A stretch of DNA of 13,941 nucleotides from Candidatus Methanosuratincola sp. (GTDB lineage Archaea; Thermoproteota; Methanomethylicia; Methanomethylicales; Methanomethylicaceae), in the NCBI GenBank assembly GCA_029907755.1, contig JARYLH010000027.1:1-13941 (forward strand), read 5' to 3'. The notes under the pieces are model-generated. The model did not search any database. It saw only the letters and a program-made list of their open reading frames with translations, and was not told the origin of the DNA. This document shows, one piece after another, positions 1-6,551 of this stretch (within the stretch, counting starts at the first letter, position 1; each line of letters opens with the position of its first letter). A program made the translations under genes and the position numbers.

Positions 1-331
1 TGTCTGACGCCAGGACGCTGGATGCCATGAGCGGTATTATGAGGAAGAACGGGGCGAAGAAGTAGAGCGCGAATATGTAGACCATGGTTTCCTCCGCACC
101 CATCCCTGCCACCGCCGCCTTGACCTCCGGAGGGAGGTTCTCGAACATCGGCCCGATGAGCTGGAAAGCCGTCCCTGGCATCCCAACCACCGAGGGTACC
201 AGGACTAGGATCAGCGGCAGCACGGTTGTGAAGACCAGGGGCACAAAGATGATCGGCGCGAGCACCTGGTAGTTCCTCCTGATCTCCTTCCAGTCCTTCC
301 AGAACACGAGCATTGCATTCCCGAACCTCAA
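1..331 (-). CDS. ABC-2 type transporter permease (partial, N-terminal part)
   Basis: Reading the minus strand from 331 gives an open frame that leaves the window at base 1, about 110 residues. The N-terminus is a charged amphipathic stretch (FWKDWKEIRRN), followed by a hydrophobic helix (QVLAPIIFVPLVFTTVLPLI), a soluble loop, then a second membrane segment (VYIFALYFFAPFFLIIPLMA). This order is typical of ABC-2 permeases, which form the membrane pore of exporters. The likely start is TTG at 331, whose bases overlap the TGA of the upstream ATPase gene (TTGA); an ATG at 313 is the alternative. The overlap implies translational coupling and that the two genes form one exporter. The substrate cannot be told from sequence. 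Confidence 0.85.
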   Translation of the reverse strand, partial: MRFGNAMLVFWKDWKEIRRNYQVLAPIIFVPLVFTTVLPLILVLVPSVVGMPGTAFQLIGPMFENLPPEVKAAVAGMGAEETMVYIFALYFFAPFFLIIPLMASSVLASD

Positions 332-1266
332 CCCCTCATCCCCTCCACAATCCTCAGGTAGGTCTCCTCTAGGGACGGGAGGGACGGCCTCACGGATAGG
401 ATCTGGCCGCCATCCTCCACGACCCTCCTGACTATGTCCGGAGTCGTCAGTCCGGGATCCCCTGTGCTGACGACAAGCTCACTGCCCTTTGCCTCGACTC
501 CTGAGACGCCCGGCACCCCCTCCACCGAGCGGACGTAGTCGGAGGCGCTTCCCAGGATCCGGATCTCCACCTTCGCCTCCCCCGCGACCCTGTTCCTGAG
601 CTCCTCCGGCGTGCCCGCGACCTTGAGCCCGCCCCTCAGGATTATCCCTACCCTGTTGCAGATCCTCTCCGCGTCCTCTAGCCGGTGCGTCGAGATCAGG
701 ATCGTCCTCTTCTCCATCCTGCTCAGCTTGAGTATGAGATCCCGGATCAGCTTCGACGACTCCGGGTCCAGCCCCGATGTCGGCTCGTCCAGGAAGAGCA
801 CCGGGGGGTCGTGGATTATAGCCCGCGCAATCGCGAGCTTCTGCTTCATGCCCTTGGAGAAGACGGCGACCCTATCCTCCCTCCTCTCCCAAAGGTCAAA
901 GAACTCGAGTAGCTCCCTTATCCTGAACCGGATCCTCGCTGGATCTTCCATCCCATATGCCTTGGCGAAGAACTCGAGGTTCTCCGAGGCGGTCAGGCGC
1001 TCGTAGAGGCTGGGGCTCTCGGTCTGCACCCCTACCATCGCCCTGACCGCGGTCGGATCCTTGGTGATCTCCTTCCCGTGGATCTGGGCGGTGCCCGAGG
1101 TCGGGGATATTATGCAGGCGAGCATCCTGATCGTCGTGGTCTTCCCCGCGCCGTTCGGCCCGAGCAGTCCGAAGACCTCCCCCTCATGGATCTCGAGGCT
1201 TAGCCCGTCCACTGCGGTGAAGGAGTTGAATTTCTTGGTCAGGTTCTGAGCAGTGATTGCTTCCAT
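328..1266 (-). CDS. ABC transporter ATP-binding protein (drug/ABC-2 exporter type)
   Basis: A single nucleotide-binding domain of about 312 residues that powers the adjacent ABC-2 permease. Counting from ATG at 1266: Walker A GPNGAGKT at 36-43, Q-loop Gln near 81, signature FSKGMKQK at 136-143 (a degenerate LSGGQ common in this subfamily), Walker B VLFLDE at 156-161, and switch His near 194 (STHRLEDAE). After about residue 215 comes a C-terminal domain of some 95 residues, as in DrrA/CcmA-like exporter ATPases. An in-frame ATG at 1278 would add MVWH; the 1266 start leaves a normal N-terminus. A TATA-like box at 1304-1312 would put the transcript start near 1283, leaving a leader of a few bases for either start. 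The substrate is unknown. Confidence 0.93.
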   Translation of the reverse strand: MEAITAQNLTKKFNSFTAVDGLSLEIHEGEVFGLLGPNGAGKTTTIRMLACIISPTSGTAQIHGKEITKDPTAVRAMVGVQTESPSLYERLTASENLEFFAKAYGMEDPARIRFRIRELLEFFDLWERREDRVAVFSKGMKQKLAIARAIIHDPPVLFLDEPTSGLDPESSKLIRDLILKLSRMEKRTILISTHRLEDAERICNRVGIILRGGLKVAGTPEELRNRVAGEAKVEIRILGSASDYVRSVEGVPGVSGVEAKGSELVVSTGDPGLTTPDIVRRVVEDGGQILSVRPSLPSLEETYLRIVEGMRG

Positions 1267-1303
1267 ATGCCAGACCATTAAAAACGATATTCCCCCTCAG
1301 ACC

Positions 1304-1312
1304 TCTTAACTC
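1304..1312 (-). promoter_or_regulatory. Putative TATA box for the ABC operon
   Basis: On the minus strand the stretch reads GAGTTAAGA, followed about 25 bases later by the region just before the ABC ATPase start. It suits an archaeal TATA box with a nearly leaderless transcript. Inferred from position and composition only. Confidence 0.35.
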
Positions 1313-1446
1313 TATTGGGGGTCTGGGCTCTTTTACAGCCAAAATCACTATGCGCTCGGTTTGCCTGTTTTCGGTTTATCCGGCCTTCCCCGCACATGCA
1401 GTCAGCGGCACCCGCGGACACTTTCCAACCGAAAATACACGGGAAA

Positions 1447-1454
1447 CTTAAAAA
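1447..1454 (+). promoter_or_regulatory. Putative BRE/TATA box for the VSD-MscS gene
   Basis: GGGAAACTTAAAAAGC at 1441-1456 resembles an archaeal purine-rich BRE plus TATA element. A start about 25 bases downstream (near 1475) would leave a leader of about 20 bases holding GGTG, a weak match to the archaeal Shine-Dalgarno, just before GTG 1495. Confidence 0.5.
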
Positions 1455-1494
1455 GCAAGATCTGGGCGCATACGGTTTCGTGAAGTGGTGCTGA

Positions 1495-2802
1495 GTGCGG
1501 TCTGGGTACGCCTCTGAGTTGGCAATGGCTCTCCTCGCGGTGCTGTCCATCCTGCTCCTGCTGGTCGACTTCACCGTCCCGCTCGAACCGGCGTGGAGGC
1601 AGCTTGTATATTCCGCTGACCTTCTGATATGCCTGATATTCGGGATCGACTTCGCCTTCGAGCTGAGGTCTGAGAAGGACAGGCTGGGGTACCTTAAGTG
1701 GCACTGGATCGACCTGCTCGCGCTAGTCCCAGCCTATGCCTTCGCATTCTTCGAGACCATCACCATCATAGGGGCTGGGCTCCGCTCCCTGCGGTTCATC
1801 AGGCTGGCGAGATTCCTGGCAGTCGTGCTCAGGATGAGGCGGAGCAAGATGCTGGTCGCCGGGGAGGAGCCATCCAAGCGGAGCCTGCTTACGTACGTAT
1901 CCGCCGCGAGCCTCGTCTCGGTCTTTTACCTGATATTCCTCCCGGACCTCGAGTCCATCCCGTACAGCCAGTACATAATCGAGTCCATACTCTCCCTGCT
2001 CATCCTCCTTGTCGCGCTCATACTCTCGGAGCTCGTCTACGTCCTCCTGATCTCAAAGATCGACGACCTGCACTCAAGGGTCTCTGTCGGGAGGCTCGTC
2101 AAAGTCGTTTTCATCCTGCTTGCGGCGGCAGCGATAATCTCCTTCATATTCAAAGAGCTGATCATCTTCGTGACCTCCTTCGGCGTGATCGGACTGGTGC
2201 TCTCCTACTCCCTCGCCCCGGTGATCTCGAACTTCTTCGCCTGGGTCTACATCAATGTCAGGAAGACGTACATGATCGGCGACAGCGTGAAGATAGGAGA
2301 CGTCAGGGGCATAGTCACCGACATCGGGTACCTCATGACGACCTTGGTCGAGATAGGCGGCGAGTCCTCGTTCTGGTCGGTGACCGGGAGGATGCTCACG
2401 ATCCCCAACTCGACCGTCCTCTCAGAGATAGTGGCGGTCTACGGCAGCCGCCTCTCCCCTGTCAGGGTCGGAGCTGTGACCTTCAACCTCGCATACGAGA
2501 GCGACCTTGGCGCCGTCAGGGAGATGCTGGTGAGGTGCGTCAGCGAATACATACGCCCTGAGGTGGAGAGGATGCGCCAGGCGTGCGAGTCTGGGAGCTG
2601 CGCCCCGATGTTCAAGGAAGTGATCGAGGCGGGGCCGAGGGTAATCTTCACCCCGGAGGCGAGCTGGATCAACGTGACCGTCCTCTACCCGTACACCCCC
2701 TCCAAGCTGGTCAGGTCGATGAGCGACCTCACCGAGCTGATGCTGAGGGAGATGAACCGCAGCCCGGAGGTTGTGAAGTTCCCGGTCGGCAGGAGCAGGT
2801 AA
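1495..2802 (+). CDS. Voltage-sensor domain fused to an MscS-type mechanosensitive channel
   Basis: A 435-residue membrane protein in two parts. Residues 8-116 look like a four-helix voltage sensor: S1 about 8-30; S2 about 41-58 with acidic D52 and E56; S3 with W71-I-D73 and LVP; S4 with arginines at every third position (R97, R100, R103, R106). The S2-S4 stretch resembles the KvAP sensor by eye. Residues 134-220 give three more hydrophobic helices. Residues 224-252 match MscS TM3, followed by the beta domain (GDSVKIGDVRGIVTDIGY at 262-279, TIPNSTVL at 302-309) and a C-terminal alpha/beta domain. There is no K+ selectivity filter; the only pore visible is MscS-like. GTG 1495 is forced as the earliest start, because TGA lies directly upstream in frame (1492-1494). 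Both domains are clear; gating by voltage is inference. Confidence 0.85.
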   Translation: MRSGYASELAMALLAVLSILLLLVDFTVPLEPAWRQLVYSADLLICLIFGIDFAFELRSEKDRLGYLKWHWIDLLALVPAYAFAFFETITIIGAGLRSLRFIRLARFLAVVLRMRRSKMLVAGEEPSKRSLLTYVSAASLVSVFYLIFLPDLESIPYSQYIIESILSLLILLVALILSELVYVLLISKIDDLHSRVSVGRLVKVVFILLAAAAIISFIFKELIIFVTSFGVIGLVLSYSLAPVISNFFAWVYINVRKTYMIGDSVKIGDVRGIVTDIGYLMTTLVEIGGESSFWSVTGRMLTIPNSTVLSEIVAVYGSRLSPVRVGAVTFNLAYESDLGAVREMLVRCVSEYIRPEVERMRQACESGSCAPMFKEVIEAGPRVIFTPEASWINVTVLYPYTPSKLVRSMSDLTELMLREMNRSPEVVKFPVGRSR

Positions 2803-2846
2803 GGGCTGCGCGAACCGGCATCCGTCGACCCGCCGTGCCTCGATAA

Positions 2847-2855
2847 GGTTAAAAC
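2847..2855 (+). promoter_or_regulatory. Putative TATA box for the wecB-like gene
   Basis: GGTTAAAAC is centred about 30 bases before ATG 2881, so the transcript would begin only a few bases before the start codon. GGGG directly abuts the ATG, too close to act as a Shine-Dalgarno, which supports a leaderless or nearly leaderless mRNA. The T-run just after the box (2859-2863) may also end the upstream transcript. Confidence 0.5.
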
Positions 2856-2880
2856 ACCTTTTTCTCAACCTACTCCGGGG

Positions 2881-3963
2881 ATGGAGACTGTGAGGGTTGG
2901 GATCGTCCTCGGCACAAGGCCGGAGATCATCAAGATGTCCCCCGTGATAAGGGAGCTGGAGAGGCGCGGTATCGACCACTTCGTCCTCCACACCGGTCAG
3001 CACTACTCATACAACATGGACGGGGTCTTCTTCGAGGTCCTGAGGCTGAAGCAGCCGAAGTACAACCTGGGAGTCGGATCCGGCACCCATGGCGAGGAGA
3101 CCGGGAAGATGCTCATCGGTATCGAGAAGGTACTCGCCGAGGAGAGGCCGGACATCGTCCTTGTCGAGGGAGACACAAACACCGTCCTCGCGGGCGCGCT
3201 GGCAGCGACCAAGATGGGGATCAAGGTCGGCCACGTAGAGGCCGGACTCAGGAGCGGCGACATGTCTATGCCGGAGGAGGTGAACCGGATCGTGGCAGAC
3301 CCTGTGTCCGACTTTCTTTTCGTACCGACCGAGACGTCTAAAAAGAACCTGATCAACGAGGGGGTAGACCCAAGAAAGGTGACCGTTACAGGAAACACCA
3401 TAGTTGACGCCGTGTTACAAAACATCAGCCTCGCTGAGGGGCGGGGAATAGTCCCGGAGATCGGGACTGGGGGATATTTCCTTGCCACGATCCACCGCCA
3501 GGAGAACACAGATGCCCCAGAAAGGCTGAAGAGGATAGTCGAGGGATTGGGTCTGGTCTCCGGAGAGCTAGGTCGGGAAGTTCTGTACCCTATCCACCCT
3601 CGTTCAAAGAAGTGCCTGAACGAGTTCGGGATACCCCTCTGTCCGGGGATTAGGGCAATCGATCCTGTGGACTACTTGACCTTCCTAATGCTCGAGAAGA
3701 ATGCTGAGCTGATCCTGACAGACTCCGGCGGGGTCCAGGAGGAGGCCTGCATACTCGGTGTGCCCTGCGTGACCATCAGGGATAACACCGAGCGCCCGGA
3801 GACCCTCGAAGTCGGCGCCAACGTCCTTGCGGGAGCTATGCCATCCAGGATCCTTGAGTGTGCGAAGCAGATGCTGTCGAAGCGGCGCATGTGGGAAAAC
3901 CCTTACGGAGACGGTCATTCTGCCGCTAGGATAGTCGACGTCCTAGAGAGTCAAACCCGCTGA
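2881..3963 (+). CDS. wecB: UDP-N-acetylglucosamine 2-epimerase, non-hydrolysing
   Basis: Interconverts UDP-GlcNAc and UDP-ManNAc in the cytoplasm, supplying ManNAc-type sugars for surface glycans. It is 360 residues, a normal length for WecB/MnaA. Visible family motifs: N-terminal GTRPEIIKMSPV (11-22), HTGQHYSYNM (37-46), EGDTNTVLAG with D98, GHVEAGLRSGD with E120 (117-127), the EEVNR acidic pair (132-133), TIHRQEN with H205, DSGGVQEEA (281-289) near the UDP site, RDNTERPE (300-307) and C-terminal NPYGDGHSA. All expected active-site acids and the histidine are present, so the enzyme should be active. The ATG fits the promoter spacing. A GalE-like epimerase gene lies at 5584-6513, beyond a stretch of broken genes, suggesting a former nucleotide-sugar locus. 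Confidence 0.95.
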   Translation: METVRVGIVLGTRPEIIKMSPVIRELERRGIDHFVLHTGQHYSYNMDGVFFEVLRLKQPKYNLGVGSGTHGEETGKMLIGIEKVLAEERPDIVLVEGDTNTVLAGALAATKMGIKVGHVEAGLRSGDMSMPEEVNRIVADPVSDFLFVPTETSKKNLINEGVDPRKVTVTGNTIVDAVLQNISLAEGRGIVPEIGTGGYFLATIHRQENTDAPERLKRIVEGLGLVSGELGREVLYPIHPRSKKCLNEFGIPLCPGIRAIDPVDYLTFLMLEKNAELILTDSGGVQEEACILGVPCVTIRDNTERPETLEVGANVLAGAMPSRILECAKQMLSKRRMWENPYGDGHSAARIVDVLESQTR

Positions 3964-4015
3964 GGCGCCAGGATCCGCCGGGCTATGGAGCATTTTCTTT
4001 CTGCACAAAGCATCG

Positions 4016-4189
4016 CTATTGACTGGGATCGCCGTTATTAGACTCATTGAAAGAGTTGTATTGGGGTTTGGGATTGTCTTCCGTCTGACTCCCCCAGAGC
4101 CTTTGCCTAAATGTTGACCTGCTATGCTCGCCGTTCGTGAAATAATTCAATTTCTTCCGCTCCATCTTCAGCGCCTTCCATTTTGCCAT
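4016..4189 (-). CDS. Small ORF of unknown function, possibly a remnant
   Basis: A 57-residue frame starts at ATG 4189 (MAKWKALKMERKKLNYF) and ends at TAG 4016-4018. It is basic at the N-terminus and Asn/Gln/Ser-rich at the C-terminus. The frame stays open upstream of the ATG for about nine codons (SIIHALAR, helical-looking), so it may be the tail of a decayed gene rather than an intact small protein. GCAAGG sits directly against the ATG, too close for a good ribosome site. I recognise no family. It lies in the gene-poor island after the WecB-type gene. Confidence 0.2.
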   Translation of the reverse strand: MAKWKALKMERKKLNYFTNGEHSRSTFRQRLWGSQTEDNPKPQYNSFNESNNGDPSQ

Positions 4190-4239
4190 CCTTGCAAGGG
4201 CATGTATTATCGAGTATTATGTGGTCTGGGTTATGTTCG

Positions 4240-4857
4240 TTAGGTACTTTGGGTAATGTGCGATACCTTCCATCGTTTCACTGACTGGTCCCATGGAACA
4301 TCGGTTATAGGAGCACATCGAAGACAGGACGGGCATATTCGGTTCTGATGGGGCACGCGATCACACCGTTCTTCGCCGTCTTCGCGTGGGCAGTCTGGTG
4401 AATTGGAACACCCGATATTCCCTGTCCTACTCTCGTCGGACTTGTGGTGGTCGAGCATGTCTATTATGCAACGTCGTGCGTCTCCCTGGGTCACAAGCCC
4501 CAGTTCGTGGAAATTGGACAGTTCGCCCTCAATACGGTACAAGCCATAACTGGCATAGCCATGATCTCTAGGCTCCACCTTGGTCTCTAGGGACCGTGCT
4601 GTGAGTCCTTTTCGGAAGGCTAGTTATGGATCAGCTTTAGGACTAACCTCCACAATGCTTCCGGAATCTAGGATTATCCTGGGATGGTGATCCTCTGGGC
4701 AAAGTCTTCCTCGACATCCCTGCTGGGGTTTCTCATATACCAGGTATTCTGACCAGACGTCCTCATCGAGCCTAGCCTTCGGATCCGAGTACCCGCCTTG
4801 GAGGGCCACAACAATCCTAATGGCGATAACCTTCGCCTCATCGATCCTATCCTTACT
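4240..4857 (-). pseudogene. Decayed gene for an unknown cysteine-containing protein, in-frame TAA
   Basis: One minus-strand frame reads as plausible protein from about 4857 to a stop at 4240-4242, interrupted only by TAA at 4624-4626. The upstream part (SKDRIDEAKVIAIRIVVALQ, then GGYSDPKARLDEDVWSEYL and DHHPRIILDSGSIVEV) and the downstream part (YGLYRIEGELSNFHELG, DMLDHHKSDE) are in the same register, and one base change (for example TAA to TAT or CAA) would rejoin them. The downstream part carries seven cysteines, ending ICPSCLRC, which could be a metal site. A TAG at 4858-4860 lies at the 5' end with no good start codon after it except GTG 4809, so the N-terminus is also lost. I do not recognise the family. 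The alternative is two unrelated spurious frames. Confidence 0.45.
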
Positions 4858-5209
4858 CTACCCAAAGGTTCTAACCAAGAGGAACTTGGAAGTCCTCTAC
4901 GAACCTTGGCTCGCCTCCCCATACGGCGGGCCAGAAACAATCGCGCTCGTCGTCCGCGGCTACACCGGGATCTTCTACCGGTCCTACGACGCCTCCAGCG
5001 GCACCTGGTCCGGGTGGATCGCCCTGGGCGGGATGACCCCAGACGCCCCATCCGCCGAGGTATGCAACGGCAGGCTCTACGTTGCCGTCCGCGGAACCAA
5101 CGGCGACCAGATCTGGGTCAACTCCGTCGACCTGTCCACCAGCGAGCAATCTGGCTGGGAGCCCTTGGACGGCAACACCCCCTCCGCCCCCGCCATGGCG
5201 AGAGGCTGA
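4820..5209 (+). pseudogene. Fragment of a PLL-like (lectin-type) beta-propeller protein
   Basis: A 129-residue frame; from about 4885 it reads as two successive propeller blades. The signature GxxxLxGxTPxAPxA occurs twice (GWIALGGMTPDAPSAEV and GWEPLDGNTPSAPA), about 47 residues apart, with GRLYVAVRGTNGDQIW between them and ALVVRGYTGIFYRSY before the first. This spacing and the Trp/Gly pattern fit PLL-like or sialidase-like beta-propellers, usually surface carbohydrate-binding proteins with five to seven blades. Here only about two blades remain; the frame stops right after a blade motif and has no signal peptide. The first 20-odd residues overlap the antisense decayed gene and do not look propeller-like. 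A truncated relic is more likely than a working protein. Confidence 0.6.
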
Positions 5210-5227
5210 TTCCATAAACTATCCTTC

Positions 5228-5242
5228 TTTTTTTTATTTTTT
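5228..5242 (+). terminator. T-run, possible archaeal terminator
   Basis: TTTTTTTTATTTTTT follows the end of the beta-propeller fragment. Archaeal RNA polymerase stops on such U-tracts without a hairpin. It may be a relic of the original gene's 3' end or of the junction that truncated it. Confidence 0.4.
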
Positions 5243-5278
5243 CCATAACAGTGGACATACACAACCACGTGCTTTCCT

Positions 5279-5533
5279 ATGCAAATTGTTCCCTCCTCCT
5301 GCTATTTCGCTGCTGTCTGGCTACGCCAACATACCATTCATGAATTGGAAAAACATCCTATGGAAATTCTTAGCACTTTTTTACACGTATTATGGTCTTC
5401 TCAGCACCCTGAAGTTTATATGATACTGCCGAAGTTCAGAGCTACGCTCAATGAGCCCATGCGCCTGGATCGATCCTTTGGATTCACAGCGGCGGCGAGA
5501 ATGCCCGTATCAAAATTTAGTAACATAGAATGA
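5279..5533 (+). pseudogene. Short ORF with heme-copper oxidase subunit I-like motif (probable relic)
   Basis: An 84-residue frame in an A/T-richer stretch. Its middle reads HVLWSSQHPEVYMILPKF, which lines up with the hallmark of A-type cytochrome oxidase subunit I, HLFWFFGHPEVYILILPGF: HxxW, HPEVY (the His is the CuB ligand and the Tyr its cross-linked partner), LP and F all agree, with one residue missing. About 15 residues on, SFGFTA sits near where the family has FGYxA. The protein is far too short (subunit I is over 500 residues), nothing else of the family is visible, and the flanks are polar rather than membrane-like. I read it as a badly decayed fragment; chance resemblance in a random ORF cannot be excluded. 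Confidence 0.3.
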
Positions 5534-5583
5534 GATCCAATGCCTGCCTGGTTGACTGCCAGTATGCAACTGATATTGCACAT

Positions 5584-6513
5584 TCAGGCTTTTTTTCTGT
5601 AGTACTCTAATGTCTTCTTTATCCCCTCGCGCAGCGGGACCTTGGCCCTGAACCCGAGCCTCTCCGAAGCCTTGGTCGTGTCCGCGAGCGTCCGCCTGAC
5701 ATAATTCTTTATGGGATTCTCCACATAGATTGGCTTCACCTGGGCATTGAGCTCCTCCGCGAGTATCTCCACGACCCTGTTGAACGTAGTCTCGATCCCG
5801 GTGCCGACGTTGAAGACTTCGCCGCCAGCCCGATCCGCCGCCCCCATAGCAAGAATGTTCGCCTCCACGACGTCACTGACGAATACAAAATCCCTCGTCT
5901 GGGTTCCGTCGCCGTAGATGACAGGTCTCTTCCCCCTCATCATTTCCCACGCGAACTGGGATATGTTGTTCGCGTACTTCCCCTTGAACTCCTCCCTCGG
6001 TCCGTAGACGCTGAAGTACCTCAGCCCCACCGCCCTGACGCCGTAGAGCTCTCGGTAGAGCTTCGCAGCCATCTCCCTTGCAAGGAAGGAGTACTCGTAA
6101 AATGATCCCGGGGCTACTTGCATGTCTTCCCTGTGCGGGGGATCGCACCTGCTGTAGAGCGAGGAGGTTGAGGCGTACACGATGGGCATATCCCGTTTCC
6201 GGGCAGCCTCAAGCGCGTTAATGAACCCCATAACGTTGACCTCCACGCCGTCCCTCGGGTCCGGGTAGAACATGGGTGAGGAGCTCCTCGCCGCGTCGAA
6301 GAAGACCCCTTCTGCCCTGCTGAACGCCTCCTCCAGCAGAGCCCTGTCCCTCACGTCCCCCTTGGTGATCCTCAATCTGCCGCTCTCGGGCAGGTTCTTC
6401 AGGTTCCCAAGGCTCGTGTCGTCGATGACCTCGACCTCGTGCCCTTCGCCGACCAGCCTCCAAACTATGTTCGAGCCTATGAACCCCGCCCCACCAGTAA
6501 CGAGAAATCTCAT
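5584..6513 (-). CDS. NAD-dependent sugar-nucleotide epimerase/dehydratase, GalE-like extended SDR
   Basis: A 309-residue extended short-chain dehydrogenase that would bind NAD and act on a nucleotide-sugar. The N-terminal Rossmann motif is GGAGFIG (7-13), then D31-D32 at the end of beta-2 for NAD preference, GDVRD (52-56), NVMG (93-96), the serine region ASTSSLY (114-120), RYFSVYGPR (165-173), a GDGTQTRDFVFVSDV block (201-215) and GEVFNVGTG (231-239). The active-site Tyr is present as Y139-E-Y-S-F143, but the usual YxxxK lysine is phenylalanine (codon TTC). Length and other motifs are normal, so this is not simple decay. GalE, sugar 4,6-dehydratase or another SDR epimerase are all possible; the substrate is unknown. 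The start ATG 6513 lies 38 bases after the upstream ATPase stop. Confidence 0.88.
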   Translation of the reverse strand: MRFLVTGGAGFIGSNIVWRLVGEGHEVEVIDDTSLGNLKNLPESGRLRITKGDVRDRALLEEAFSRAEGVFFDAARSSSPMFYPDPRDGVEVNVMGFINALEAARKRDMPIVYASTSSLYSRCDPPHREDMQVAPGSFYEYSFLAREMAAKLYRELYGVRAVGLRYFSVYGPREEFKGKYANNISQFAWEMMRGKRPVIYGDGTQTRDFVFVSDVVEANILAMGAADRAGGEVFNVGTGIETTFNRVVEILAEELNAQVKPIYVENPIKNYVRRTLADTTKASERLGFRAKVPLREGIKKTLEYYRKKA

Positions 6514-6533
6514 GGCTATACGATTGCAATGGC

Positions 6534-6545
6534 AAATAAAAAAAG
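6534..6545 (-). terminator. T-run terminator after the P-type ATPase
   Basis: On the minus strand CTTTTTTTATTTG lies just beyond the ATPase stop codon (6552-6554). It is a typical archaeal U-tract terminator. The same T/A-rich stretch could serve as the TATA region for the epimerase gene starting at 6513. Confidence 0.5.
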
Positions 6546-6551
6546 TTTTGA

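Noticed and set aside
1698..2561. 287-residue plus-strand ORF inside the channel gene
   Set aside because: Arg/Pro/His-rich out-of-frame reading of the VSD-MscS gene.
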